Source of the DNA: DAINPP01 sp963667315
Lineage (GTDB): Bacteria; Thermotogota; Thermotogae; MWEM01
DNA length: 64,000 bases
Assembly (NCBI GenBank): GCA_963667315.1
Contig: OY763325.1
Coordinates: forward strand, 1,302,001 to 1,366,000
Direction: 5' to 3'
In this document: in pieces, positions 16,979 to 25,764 of the stretch
Position numbering within the stretch: position 1 is the first letter of the stretch
How the letters are laid out: every line of letters begins with the position of its first letter
Program-made: the position numbers and the translations under genes
Notes under the pieces: model-generated
What the model was told of the DNA's origin: nothing
Database searches by the model: none
What the model saw: the letters and a program-made list of their open reading frames with translations, nothing else

Positions 16979-18484
16979 ATGAAATACGATTATAAAACAC
17001 TTGCAGATATCAGGCATAAGGTTTTTACGGCTGTCAGTAAAATGGCTTTTCGTGATGACTGGCATGAACTGCCAAATATACCGTATGAGATCGTTCCGGG
17101 TGATATCGCAAAGTACCGGGAAAGTTCCTTTCTTGAAAGGGCTATCGTCAGCGAAAGAATCCGACTGGCAATGGGGCTCAATCTTAGAAAGAATGACAGA
17201 GAGCGCCCGATAACGGAGGGAATTGAAGAAGCGGATATCCCATCAAAATATTATGAACCGCCACTTATCAATATCATAAAATTCGCTTGCGATGCCTGTC
17301 CCGATAATGTCTACGAAGTCACAAACATGTGCAGAGGCTGTCTCGCTCATCCCTGCGTGGAAGTCTGTCCCAAAAATGCCATCACTATCGTAAAAGGTAA
17401 AAGTGTCATAGATCAGGAAAAGTGTATTAAATGCGGACTTTGTAAAAAAGCCTGTCCATACAGTGCCATCATCAAACACGAAAGACCATGTGCTGCATCC
17501 TGCGGTGTTGATGCAATCTATTCAGATGAATACGGGAGGGCAACCATAGATTACAAAAAATGTGTCAGTTGCGGTATGTGTCTTGTCAATTGTCCCTTCG
17601 GAGCCATTTCAGATAAAAGTCAGATTTATCAACTGATTCAGGCGATGAATGAAGATTATAAAGTGGTTGCAATCGTTGCCCCTTCTTATCCGGGACAATT
17701 CGGAAAAAATGTCGGCTTTAACGATTTCAGGAAAGCCATGATAGAACTTGGCTTTGATGATGTTCTTGAAGTGGCAATCGGAGCGGATATCTGTGCCATT
17801 GATGAGGCGGAGGCATTTCTGGATGAAGTTCCGGAGAAAATCTCATTTATGGGAACTTCCTGTTGTCCGTCATGGTCGGTCATGGCAAAGAATCTCTTTC
17901 CGGATCGTGCGGATCATATCTCAATGGCGTTGACCCCCATGGTATTTGCTGCCAGACTGGTACGTGAAGATAACAAAAATGCCAAAATAGTATTCATCGG
18001 GCCATGCAGTGCAAAAAAGCTTGAAGCATCCAGAAAGGCGGTCAGAAGTGAAGTTGATTTTGTCATCACTTATGAGGAACTCTCAGGAATGCTTGCTGCA
18101 AAAGAGATTGAGATCATCGGAACGGATAATGCCTTGACCAAAGAAGCCACAGGAGCCGGAAGGGGATTTGCAGTTTCTGGAGGTGTCGCAAAGGCTGTTG
18201 CCGATCTGATAGCGAAAAAAAATCCTGAAACGGAAATAAAAATAAAGAACGTTGACGGCCTGAGAGAATGCAAACAACTGTATCAAGATGCTGTTAAAGG
18301 GAAATATGATGGTTATCTTCTTGAAGGGATGGCATGTCCCGGTGGTTGTGTAGCCGGTGCAGGTTGTATTGTAAACCCTGTCATTTCAGGGAGTCAGGTT
18401 AAAGCAGCGGCGAAAAAATCAACACTGCAGATATCCGATGAATCAAAATATGCGGAAAAGATCTATTTGCTTGAAGGGAAATAA
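16979..18484 (+). CDS. monomeric [FeFe] hydrogenase
   Basis: Protein of 501 aa for reversible H2 formation, cytoplasmic. The N-terminal ~220 residues carry cysteine clusters for several 4Fe-4S centres (CRGCLAHPCVEVCP, CIKCGLCKKACP, CAASCGVDA, CVSCGMCLVNCP). The C-terminal H-cluster domain has all three signatures: TSCCPSW (~292), GPCSAKK in FIGPCSAKKLE (~341) and EGMACPGGCVAGAG (~450). The proton-relay cysteine of TSCC is present. The overall form (no NuoG-like 2Fe-2S domain, GPCSAKK at L2) fits the group B monomeric enzymes of anaerobes. No HydE/F/G maturases lie nearby. A physiological donor such as ferredoxin is inferred. Confidence 0.93.
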   Translation: MKYDYKTLADIRHKVFTAVSKMAFRDDWHELPNIPYEIVPGDIAKYRESSFLERAIVSERIRLAMGLNLRKNDRERPITEGIEEADIPSKYYEPPLINIIKFACDACPDNVYEVTNMCRGCLAHPCVEVCPKNAITIVKGKSVIDQEKCIKCGLCKKACPYSAIIKHERPCAASCGVDAIYSDEYGRATIDYKKCVSCGMCLVNCPFGAISDKSQIYQLIQAMNEDYKVVAIVAPSYPGQFGKNVGFNDFRKAMIELGFDDVLEVAIGADICAIDEAEAFLDEVPEKISFMGTSCCPSWSVMAKNLFPDRADHISMALTPMVFAARLVREDNKNAKIVFIGPCSAKKLEASRKAVRSEVDFVITYEELSGMLAAKEIEIIGTDNALTKEATGAGRGFAVSGGVAKAVADLIAKKNPETEIKIKNVDGLRECKQLYQDAVKGKYDGYLLEGMACPGGCVAGAGCIVNPVISGSQVKAAAKKSTLQISDESKYAEKIYLLEGK

Positions 18485-18500
18485 ACGTTTCTAAAAGAAA

Positions 18501-20180
18501 TTATTTCTTTTGCTGATTAAACCCGGGATGGATGGATATTAATGGAATAACTGGTATAATACATGTGATCGTTGTTCCAGCGTTTAAAAAACTTTTCAAA
18601 GATATGTTCCCGTTCAAATTCTTAATGATGGCACTGACTTTGGGTAACCCAAGTCCAAGCCCCTGAAATTCTTTTGTAAGACTTAAATCTTTTTGATAAA
18701 AGATTTCAAAGATCTTTTGTTGAGTACTCCTTTCTATACCGATTCCCGTATCTGAAACTTCAATTTCAAACAATCCATTTTGTTCTGTGAGCTTCCTATA
18801 GCTCAGTAATACACTAACTTCTCCCGCAAAGGTAAACTTGATGGCGTTATCAACTAATTTGGAGATTATTTGCTTTAAGCGACTTGTATTACTTAAAAAA
18901 TAATCAGGAACATTTTCTGCTCTAACATTGAAGCTTAAACCCTTTTCTTCTGCACTAACTTTAAAAAGATCCTCTATGTATCTCAGCAATGTTTTGATAC
19001 ATACCTTCTCTTTATTTTCATGATATTCTTCTCTGTTGAGCCTGATAATGTCATATAAATCGTCAAAAATCGTTTCAAGTTGCAATGCTGACTTATGGGC
19101 CAAATTGAGTAGAAATAGATACTCTTCATTTTCAAGAACACCTTGTAATGTTTCCAGAGCTGCAATGATTCCTGAAATAGGGGTTCTTATTTCATGACTG
19201 AGATTTGATAAAAATTCATTTTTAACACGATTTGATTCGACCGCTCTTTTTTCTGCTACATACAATTCTCTGCGAATATTGATATTTGCCAGGATAGTGG
19301 CAAACAATTTCAGAAGTTTTATTTCCTTATTCGTGTATTTGTAATAGTCTTTTACAGAATCAAACCCGACAAAACCCAGACATTCATTTCCATTCATCAC
19401 CGGTACTGTGAGAAGACTCTTTATGCTCTGAAATTCAAGAATTTTTTTTAAACTTTTATTTTCCAAGGATGATACATCAGAAATCTTCATAATCTCACCC
19501 TTTTTGTGTATTTCAACCCAATGCGAGATTTCTCCAAGTGGAACATTCTGCAAATTATCTATTTCCGGTTCAATACCCGATGCACACCATTCAAATAAAT
19601 TTGAAGTTGTATTCGTTTCAAAATCATACCTGAAGATATAAGCCCTGTCAGCTTTTAAAAAATTCGCCAATTCTTCAAGAAATAGATCAATTTTCTCATT
19701 TGCCTGCCTCAACGGAAGATTAATATAATCGGAAGCCATTTTCATAATAAGCCTCTCGATTGCCAGGTGATGCTTCAGGTTTTCCAATATATTTAATTGC
19801 TTCGATATGTCATTCATAACACAACACATGATAGATTCTCCGTTGAGTTTATGAACATTACCCGATAGATTTATATTAAGATCCTTCTCTGCTTTGGTAC
19901 GCATCGTTACTCTGAAATCAGAAAAAGATTTTTCTGATTTCATTAGATTTACAAGTTTATTTCTTTCATTCTCTCTTGGAAACAAAAGCAATTCTTCAAT
20001 AGAAAGATCTTTCAGATCCCGATCAGAAAAACCCATTCTCTGCCTAAAAAAACTATTCACTTCGAGAATTGTCCCTTTTTTACAGTCCATCACAAATAGT
20101 GAAACCGGTAGCGTATAGAACAATTCAGAAACACTAATCTCTTTAATGATGTCGGCAAAACCCGAGTTTTTATCTGCCAT
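18501..20180 (-). CDS. soluble PAS-GAF sensor histidine kinase
   Basis: Protein of 559 aa without membrane segments. A PAS domain (~15-130, including KKGTILEVNSFFRQRMGFSD) is followed by a GAF domain (~150-310). The HisKA dimerisation domain has the phospho-acceptor in NEFLSNLSHEIRTPISG, and a HATPase domain carries NAIKFTF (N box), VSDTGIGIE (G1) and GLGLGLPK (G2). No receiver domain or partner response regulator is adjacent, so it is an orphan kinase. It converges on the hydrogenase gene with a 16-nt gap; a redox- or gas-sensing role is possible but unproven. Ribosome site TGGAG. Confidence 0.9.
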   Translation of the reverse strand: MADKNSGFADIIKEISVSELFYTLPVSLFVMDCKKGTILEVNSFFRQRMGFSDRDLKDLSIEELLLFPRENERNKLVNLMKSEKSFSDFRVTMRTKAEKDLNINLSGNVHKLNGESIMCCVMNDISKQLNILENLKHHLAIERLIMKMASDYINLPLRQANEKIDLFLEELANFLKADRAYIFRYDFETNTTSNLFEWCASGIEPEIDNLQNVPLGEISHWVEIHKKGEIMKISDVSSLENKSLKKILEFQSIKSLLTVPVMNGNECLGFVGFDSVKDYYKYTNKEIKLLKLFATILANINIRRELYVAEKRAVESNRVKNEFLSNLSHEIRTPISGIIAALETLQGVLENEEYLFLLNLAHKSALQLETIFDDLYDIIRLNREEYHENKEKVCIKTLLRYIEDLFKVSAEEKGLSFNVRAENVPDYFLSNTSRLKQIISKLVDNAIKFTFAGEVSVLLSYRKLTEQNGLFEIEVSDTGIGIERSTQQKIFEIFYQKDLSLTKEFQGLGLGLPKVSAIIKNLNGNISLKSFLNAGTTITCIIPVIPLISIHPGFNQQKK

Positions 20181-20822
20181 GTCTCAACTCCATTTTGATG
20201 CTATTATTAACACACAATTCTTATACCATTAACGTTATTATTTCTGATTATAACATGATTTCCCTGAAAAACGAAAGGTGAGAAATAACAAAGATACGGA
20301 AACAAAATATAGTTATAAGAAAGAAAAAATTTTATAATGTGGATATAAAGAGATACAGGGGGAAGATGGTATTTAACCAGAACGAAAGTCACCTACAAAA
20401 GCGGACGGCCAACCTAAAAATGCTGTTTAATAATGCGAAATGGATAAATCACATGTATCCTTTCAATTCCTTCGAGTAATGATGATACCTTTTTCTCTTT
20501 TCAAACAAACACTTATTTTTTAGACCCTATCGTTTTGACACAGGCATAAAGGTCATCACGATTCTCGTTATTTTATATCTCCATAAACAGCTCTTAGAGC
20601 TGCTCATCTGTGACAAAGATACAATAGCTATTCCAACTCTGAAAACCAACCACTTCACTGTATCTCTTACAGGATCTTCCACTTGATTTCTTTTTCTTCT
20701 GCGTTTCCGACTTCTTTCCGGCTTTTTAGCGTAATCCGTCCGCTCTTTTAATTTAATCACCCTGATTATCCTGTGTGCCACATATCCTGCCGCTTCAAGT
20801 CCGAAGACTATTTCATAATCAC
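20181..20822. other. gene-poor stretch with an insertion-sequence relic
   Basis: About 640 nt without a convincing gene. The minus strand, roughly 20527-20820, has an arginine/lysine-rich frame (including KERTDYAKKPERSRKRRRKR) that overlaps the end of the adjoining transposase relic in another reading frame. It looks like decayed mobile-element DNA. A plus-strand TATAAT (20333-20338) precedes a 37-codon frame at 20366-20479, which I do not consider supported. Confidence 0.4.
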
Positions 20823-21032
20823 CTATTGAGTCATCTTTTTTATATTTTTTGTTTTTCGAGGCTGTTTCTCAAATCCAACCGCTCCGTGTTTCCGGTAGAT
20901 TCCCACCCATTTTGATAAGGTTGATAGATTTATTTCATACTTCCCTGACACCTCTTCATAGGACATGTCGCTGTTTAGATAGTCTTCACATATGCTTACT
21001 TTAAATTCTCCGCTGTACTTCCTTTTTGTCAT
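20823..21032 (-). pseudogene. IS3-type transposase OrfA relic
   Basis: About 69 aa: TKRKYSGEFKVSICEDYLNSD, then YEEVSGKYEINLSTLSKWVGIYRKHG, which is the N-terminal helix-turn-helix of IS3/IS150-family OrfA proteins. The frame stops early, OrfB (DDE domain) is missing, and no matching inverted repeats bound it. CACCCCC (21039-21045) and GGGGGTG (21085-21091) form a short inverted repeat just upstream and may be part of an old IS end. Start by ATG at 21032, behind AAGGGGG. Confidence 0.65.
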
Positions 21033-21110
21033 TTTACTCACCCCCTTTTTCAGTTTACATCTTTCTTTGACTGTGACTTCTTTTGGGGGTGAATATGAAC
21101 TCTACCCCTG

Positions 21111-21827
21111 TTATTTCTCTGTTTTCATCATAAAGCGCTTCGTGATCAACAAGATCCAGAAACCTGATATAAGAAAGGTGAAAAGGAAATAAAGGGAATT
21201 ATTCTCAACGATTGCCTTTGACATCCAAAACGAAGGTAAAGGAGACAATAAAAACTGACTTTTCCCATCGATGAAAAAAGGGCCAAGAGAACCCAGTTCC
21301 ATTAGAAAAGACAACTTGGCTACCGCCATTCCTTCCAGTTTATTTGAAGAAAACGATACAATCAGCATGGAGATGATGATTCCCTGAATTGTACCTGCTG
21401 TAGCCAAGAGAAAGATTGTAAAAATTGACAGATTGCTCAATTTAAACAGGGGTATAAGAATCAATGTGATAATAAAAGCTGTAATTGCCGGAATTCCGAT
21501 TCTTGAAAACAGATACCCTCCCTTTTTGAGTGGTGTTATATACAGATAGCCCGCAATATGTTCATCCGTCTCTTCCAGGATTATCATTGATGCCACAAAG
21601 CAGAACATCGCCGGTGTAATCATAGAAAAAAGAATGTCAAAAAGCATATAATACGGCGATATTATGGAAACAGTTGAAAAATGTTCAGTTAACAGTTTCT
21701 CAACAAAGGGAATGAAATATTTAAAAGTCAACCCACACAGCAACGGTACAAAACAAATCACAAACAACATCGCATCGCGCTTAACAGATACCAGCAACTG
21801 CGTAAAACTTACTTTGATTGCCTTCAT
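21111..21827 (-). CDS. ABC-2 type exporter permease (second subunit)
   Basis: Inner-membrane protein of 238 aa with about six hydrophobic segments. It begins MKAIKVSFTQLLVSVKRDAML, as do ABC-2/fluoroquinolone-exporter-like permeases, and contains IILEETDEHIAGYLYITPLKKGGYL, the cytoplasmic loop typical of that group. The ATG overlaps the stop of the preceding permease (ATGA), so translation is coupled. The frame runs 138 nt further upstream inside the neighbour, but that is not a credible start. Last gene of a three-gene export operon (ATPase, permease, permease) next to a TetR repressor. Confidence 0.85.
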   Translation of the reverse strand: MKAIKVSFTQLLVSVKRDAMLFVICFVPLLCGLTFKYFIPFVEKLLTEHFSTVSIISPYYMLFDILFSMITPAMFCFVASMIILEETDEHIAGYLYITPLKKGGYLFSRIGIPAITAFIITLILIPLFKLSNLSIFTIFLLATAGTIQGIIISMLIVSFSSNKLEGMAVAKLSFLMELGSLGPFFIDGKSQFLLSPLPSFWMSKAIVENNSLYFLFTFLISGFWILLITKRFMMKTEK

Positions 21828-22507
21828 AACTTTACCCCTCCCATACTTTTCCACATCTTTGAAACCCGCCAATGCGTAATCCACAATAGTATAAAAACAA
21901 AAACGATCATTACAATAAACTTCAGAATAATTCCATCCGTCTGGCCCATTATCATTCCCATACAAATGTTAATTGGATAGAGTGTCATAAATTCAGGTCC
22001 AGAATCAAATAAATAGAAAAGTGATGGAATAAAACAAACAATTTCTATCGGAATCACTGCGATCATGAATTGGTTCAGACTTTTAATCTGTACAGCCACT
22101 ATCAAGCCAAAAAGAGTAAAAATAATCGAAGCAAAGGCTGTACCAAGCAACACAGACAGAATATTTTCTATTCCGGCTGCAATTGCAATCACTATTCCTA
22201 CAAGAAGCGATAGTACACACAACGAGATAACTTTGGATACGATATACTCCTGCACCTTAACCGGAGATATTGTCAACGCATTCAAAACCCTTTGATTTTT
22301 CTCGAGTAACACGATGGCTCCCATAAAAAACAGCCCCATTGCCGCCGGATCGGAAAAAATCATTATCGCTGCTCCTTTTTCGCGCCAGCTACCCGGAATA
22401 GCTGAGAGTACAAACAGATAAAGAAGTGTAGTAACAGCATAGATGAAATAAAATCCGTGTTTCAACAGAAATCGCATATCCCATAAAACAAGCTGACCTA
22501 CCCTCAT
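21824..22507 (-). CDS. ABC-2 type exporter permease (first subunit)
   Basis: Inner-membrane protein of 227 aa with about six hydrophobic segments. It contains VLLEKNQRVLNALTISPVKVQEYI, the conserved cytoplasmic loop of ABC-2 drug-exporter permeases. Its start overlaps the ATPase stop and its stop overlaps the next permease start (both ATGA), so all three subunits are made from coupled translation. The exported substrate is unknown; the group includes fluoroquinolone-type and lantibiotic-like exporters. Confidence 0.85.
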   Translation of the reverse strand: MRVGQLVLWDMRFLLKHGFYFIYAVTTLLYLFVLSAIPGSWREKGAAIMIFSDPAAMGLFFMGAIVLLEKNQRVLNALTISPVKVQEYIVSKVISLCVLSLLVGIVIAIAAGIENILSVLLGTAFASIIFTLFGLIVAVQIKSLNQFMIAVIPIEIVCFIPSLFYLFDSGPEFMTLYPINICMGMIMGQTDGIILKFIVMIVFVFILLWITHWRVSKMWKSMGGVKL

Positions 22508-23349
22508 ACAAGTGTCCTCCCGGTCACATCAATAAATATATCGTTTAATGTTGGCTCACTGCTGTGTACCGATGTCAAACGATTTTCTGAAATCAACTGT
22601 TTGAATTTTAAATCCTCTGATACCTTATTCAGCTGACAATATCCCTTTTTCTCAGTATTTTCCTGATAGGTATAAGATATCTGTGTCGCACCTCTTGACA
22701 TGATCAGATTTCGAGGTGTATCAAGTGCACAGATGGTACCGTTTACGATAAAAGCAACACGGTCACACAGCTCCGCAGCATCGTGCATATTATGTGTTGT
22801 CAGAATAATCGTCTTACCGGCAGATTTTTCTGCAAGAATCAATTCCTTCATCATCTGATTATTGGTTGGATCAAGGCCGTTAGTCGGTTCATCTAAAAAA
22901 AGCACAACGGGATCATGAATAAGCGTTTTTATAAAATTCAATCTCGACCGCATCCCTTTTGAATACTCAGAAACTCTCTTGTCAGAATCATTTTGAAGTC
23001 CGACTGACCTCAGGAGTTTCTCTATCGATTTTGGCTTTTTCCTGTACAAAGAGGCAAAAAAATCCAGATTCTGTCTAGCCGTTAATTTTTCATACAATGT
23101 TGAATATTCAAAATCCACGCCAATACTTTCGTAAAACTTGTTTGTAACCTTTCCGCATTCAAATCCGTTCACCTTTACACTACCTTGATATTTTGAAATC
23201 ATACCGATCAGGATCTTCTGAAGTGTTGTTTTCCCAGCTCCTGATGGTCCTAAAAATCCAAATATCTCACCTTTTTCAACTGTAAAATTCATCCCTTTAA
23301 TAAAAGGTTTCTTCGTGTAGCTGAAGCTTAAATCATTAACTTTAATCAT
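22504..23349 (-). CDS. ABC exporter ATP-binding protein
   Basis: Cytoplasmic ATPase of 281 aa. It has Walker A GPSGAGKTTL, Q-loop region YESIGVDFEYSTLYE, signature-like YSKGMRSRL, Walker B VLFLDEPTNGLDP and switch TTHNMHDA. The Leu-Ser-Gly-Gly signature is degenerate (YSKGM), which is common in ABC-2 exporters. The start at 23349 (MIKVNDLSFSYTKKPF) fits the family. An ATG at 23370 falls on the GGAGG site, so it is rejected. A promoter and 24-bp TetR-type palindrome sit directly upstream, and the TetR gene is the next gene upstream on the same strand. Confidence 0.9.
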   Translation of the reverse strand: MIKVNDLSFSYTKKPFIKGMNFTVEKGEIFGFLGPSGAGKTTLQKILIGMISKYQGSVKVNGFECGKVTNKFYESIGVDFEYSTLYEKLTARQNLDFFASLYRKKPKSIEKLLRSVGLQNDSDKRVSEYSKGMRSRLNFIKTLIHDPVVLFLDEPTNGLDPTNNQMMKELILAEKSAGKTIILTTHNMHDAAELCDRVAFIVNGTICALDTPRNLIMSRGATQISYTYQENTEKKGYCQLNKVSEDLKFKQLISENRLTSVHSSEPTLNDIFIDVTGRTLV

Positions 23350-23376
23350 AAATATCTCATACACCTCCATACTATA

Positions 23377-23424
23377 TGACTATTATAGTTTTTATAGTCA
23401 ATATAAATAAAAAAAATATGTCAA
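23377..23424 (-). promoter_or_regulatory. promoter and operator of the ABC-2 exporter operon
   Basis: Minus-strand TTGACA at 23419-23424. A 24-bp palindrome at 23377-23400 has TGACTAT and ATAGTCA arms with a 10-nt spacer, and covers the expected -10/+1 region. The inner ACTAT-T-ATAGT matches 4239-4249. Confidence 0.7.
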
Positions 23425-23518
23425 AAGAAAATCCACCCAAAAAAAGCAGCTCACAACGCCAGAGAATGTTAAAAAAAATTTTGAGAGCTCTTTGTGATAA
23501 AACGAATATCCGTTAGTT

Positions 23519-24112
23519 CTATTTCAATAACTGTATAACCAGTCCATTAATCAACAGCCAAAGAGCTTTGTCATAATATTCTTCTCCCGTTTCCTCTTTA
23601 TGAAGTGTTGAAAAATACAACGCTCTCAAAGCGGCACTGTACACTTCCAGTTCCTGCTCAGATTCAATTCCTAAAACAGATAATAATCTTTTGACCATTT
23701 CATTATCGTCCTGAAGAGGTTTCTCTAAGACCTCAGGTGATAATTTTCGATACAGTATTTCTATCTCACCGGAATTCAACATCTTCAGAATCGGCAGCTT
23801 ATCAGTCAGTTTAAAAAAGTCAAATAATATATCCGTCAACTGTTCACTTGACATCGTTTCAGGATCCAACTCAGAAATAGCTTTCATCATAGCCGTTTCA
23901 ATTGATTTATGCAGATCCATTATGACATCAAACAGCAGTTGCTCCTTTGATGAATAAAAAAGGTAAAAAGTCCCCTTCGGAATCTTTACACGCTTTACAA
24001 GCTCATCGACCGTTGTCTTTCGGATACCATATTGAGCCATACACTTGCCAGCTTCCTCTTTTAACTTTTCGACAATCCTTTTCCTCTCATAATCTGAATA
24101 AGCCTTCGGCAA
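23519..24112 (-). CDS. TetR family repressor with TTG start
   Basis: Regulator of 197 aa. The HTH at residues ~20-50 reads TTVDELVKRVKIPKGTFYLFYSSKEQLLF, a TetR signature. The start is TTG at 24112, preceded by GAGGTG. The longer frame to 24178 is impossible because it runs through this gene's own -10 box and transcription start. The ligand domain is divergent. It lies directly upstream of the ABC-2 exporter operon, and both have 24-bp TGACTA...TAGTCA palindromes at their promoters. It most likely represses itself and the exporter, and is released by an exported compound. Confidence 0.88.
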   Translation of the reverse strand: MPKAYSDYERKRIVEKLKEEAGKCMAQYGIRKTTVDELVKRVKIPKGTFYLFYSSKEQLLFDVIMDLHKSIETAMMKAISELDPETMSSEQLTDILFDFFKLTDKLPILKMLNSGEIEILYRKLSPEVLEKPLQDDNEMVKRLLSVLGIESEQELEVYSAALRALYFSTLHKEETGEEYYDKALWLLINGLVIQLLK

Positions 24113-24126
24113 AATACACCTCTTTT

Positions 24127-24178
24127 TGACTAAAAACACATTTTTAGTCATTATACAGAATAAAGATAACCCTGTCAA
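24127..24178 (-). promoter_or_regulatory. consensus promoter and autoregulatory operator of the TetR gene
   Basis: Minus-strand TTGACA (24173-24178), 17-nt spacer, TATAAT (24150-24155). A 24-bp palindrome at 24127-24150, with perfect 10-bp arms TGACTAAAAA/TTTTTAGTCA and a 4-nt centre, covers the start point. Confidence 0.8.
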
Positions 24179-24336
24179 GATATAAGTTCAAAAAGATATA
24201 TTGAAAGTCTTATTGAATCAGAAGATAATTTTGAAAACAAATTCCTCTTTTAGGCGGTGTACCACAGATAGCTTTCCACAACCTTTCATATTGTTACCCT
24301 ACTATAGCTGATGAAGCTTAAATAAACCTTGAAAAA

Positions 24337-24365
24337 TAAAAAAAGCCCTCCAATTAAGGAGAGCT
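24337..24365 (-). terminator. intrinsic terminator of the 39-aa small-protein transcript
   Basis: 8-bp stem with one GU pair (24344-24351 with 24358-24365) and a 6-nt loop. A minus-strand T-rich tract follows (24337-24344). Confidence 0.75.
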
Positions 24366-24430
24366 AAAGGAGTGCAATCTATGTGAAGTGTTGTTCGTCG
24401 TTGTCTGTCTTTAATTCTGTCTGGTGTATC

Positions 24431-24550
24431 TTAGAATCTGTTTGCGATGTCGTATGTTAAAAGGCTGTTCTCTGCCATCTTTCTGTCAAACTGTTTCTGT
24501 ACTCTTGAATTTCTGATAACTCTTTCAATCTTCTTAATTGTCTTTTTCAT
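24431..24550 (-). CDS. small basic protein, 39 aa, unknown function
   Basis: ATG at 24550 preceded by AAGGGAGG at ideal spacing. The product starts MKKTIKKIERVIRNSRVQKQ, is strongly basic and probably helical, and ends LLTYDIANRF. Codon use (AGA for all four arginines) matches the chromosome. A minus-strand promoter candidate lies about 110-120 nt upstream (TTGACG 24666-24671; TACAAT 24641-24646 at a long 19-nt spacing, or TAGTAC at 16). A terminator at 24337-24365 closes the transcript. It stands alone in an otherwise empty 675-nt gap (24181-24855), between the TetR gene and the zinc-protease-like gene. I do not recognise the family. Confidence 0.6.
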   Translation of the reverse strand: MKKTIKKIERVIRNSRVQKQFDRKMAENSLLTYDIANRF

Positions 24551-24855
24551 TTTTCCAGCCTCCCTTTCCGTTTGCTGTTTAAAAGTTTCCCGTTAAAATT
24601 CTTTCCATTCGTTTCGTTCATCCTTCTGAACTTCGATATGATTGTACTATCTTGTCTCATGACAACGTCAACACCTTTTTTCTTTAAGAGTATGTAAAAC
24701 TCAAAGAATACCTCAACCTAACTCAACGCTTATCTTTTCTTCAAAAATATTTGCATGAATTTATAAAAAAATAAGAAACAGCATAACAAAAAGCTTGACT
24801 CTGACACAACGTAATAGTCTACACTGAAAACAGACTGATAAAAGGAGATGAGGGA

Positions 24856-25764
24856 ATGAAAATAAAACTATTAAGATCCGATAAGATATACAAAAAAATA
24901 GCATTGTCGGAAAAAACAAAAAGAAGCGATATATACAGATATGAGATGATGAAACCTTTTGAGTATAAGTGGAATTTGATCAACGTTCCCATTAAGGCAA
25001 AAAAGAAAGGGGGATATGACGTTGTCATGGCGTCTGATATGCTGGGAGTATTACATCCGGAGAAAATTGATAATCAACATATGAAAAACATTGATTCCAT
25101 ATCAGATGAAAACTTGTGGAAAGACTGTGAAAAAACAATCCGGAAATCATTTGAAAGATTTGAAAAGATAAACTTCAAATTTGAAACCCAGGACTACTTG
25201 TTCACACTTCTTCTGGCAAACCCGGACAATCAGTTTGTCAAAATGAGCAACGGTTATTCCGGTGATGGCGGGATTCCCGGGTATATCCTTTTAAGCCTCG
25301 TACCTAACGACTACACCTTGTCCAGAGCTCAGGCGGCTCTCGCCCATGAATGTCATCACAACATACGCTGGCAATTCCAGAAATGGCATATGGGTGTTAC
25401 GCTTGCAGATATGATGATCAGTGAAGGGCTTGCTGAAAATTTTGCAACAGAAATGTATGGAGAAGAATTGGTCGGACCGTGGGTGGGTAAAACAGATGCT
25501 GAAACACTGAAACTGATCAAACCGATTATCAAAGACGGACTGGAAGTGACAGGATTTGAGAATATGACCGCATACCTTTACGGCGATACAACTGCTCGAA
25601 TCATGGGCTATCCTGAAGTCGGTCTGCCATATTGTGCCGGTTACGCATGCGGATATTATCTGATCAAACACTATCTTAAAAATACCGGAAAAACCATTGA
25701 AGATGCAACACTTACAAACACTGAAGATATCATGAAAGAAGTTGAATCTTTCTGGAACGAGTAA
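24856..25764 (+). CDS. DUF2268/YjaZ-like putative zinc protease
   Basis: Cytoplasmic protein of 302 aa. It has a zincin motif HECHH at residues ~164-168 (AHECHHNIRW) and a downstream ISEGLAENFA, where Glu190 would be the third zinc ligand. This arrangement (HExxH, then EGLAE) matches the DUF2268/YjaZ family of predicted Zn-dependent proteases. The N-terminal ~60 residues are basic and there is no signal peptide. The substrate is unknown. GGAGATGAGGG precedes the ATG, and a possible promoter (TTGACT near 24793) lies upstream. Monocistronic. Confidence 0.8.
   Translation: MKIKLLRSDKIYKKIALSEKTKRSDIYRYEMMKPFEYKWNLINVPIKAKKKGGYDVVMASDMLGVLHPEKIDNQHMKNIDSISDENLWKDCEKTIRKSFERFEKINFKFETQDYLFTLLLANPDNQFVKMSNGYSGDGGIPGYILLSLVPNDYTLSRAQAALAHECHHNIRWQFQKWHMGVTLADMMISEGLAENFATEMYGEELVGPWVGKTDAETLKLIKPIIKDGLEVTGFENMTAYLYGDTTARIMGYPEVGLPYCAGYACGYYLIKHYLKNTGKTIEDATLTNTEDIMKEVESFWNE

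Noticed and set aside
20366..20479. 37-codon plus-strand frame with GGGGGAAG ribosome-like site and upstream TATAAT
   Set aside because: No recognised family, weak -35, and it lies in decayed DNA next to an IS relic.
21041..21091. CACCCCC/GGGGGTG inverted repeat as an IS terminal repeat or terminator
   Set aside because: Arms of 7 bp with a ~40-nt loop, no matching copy at the other end of the relic and no T tract.
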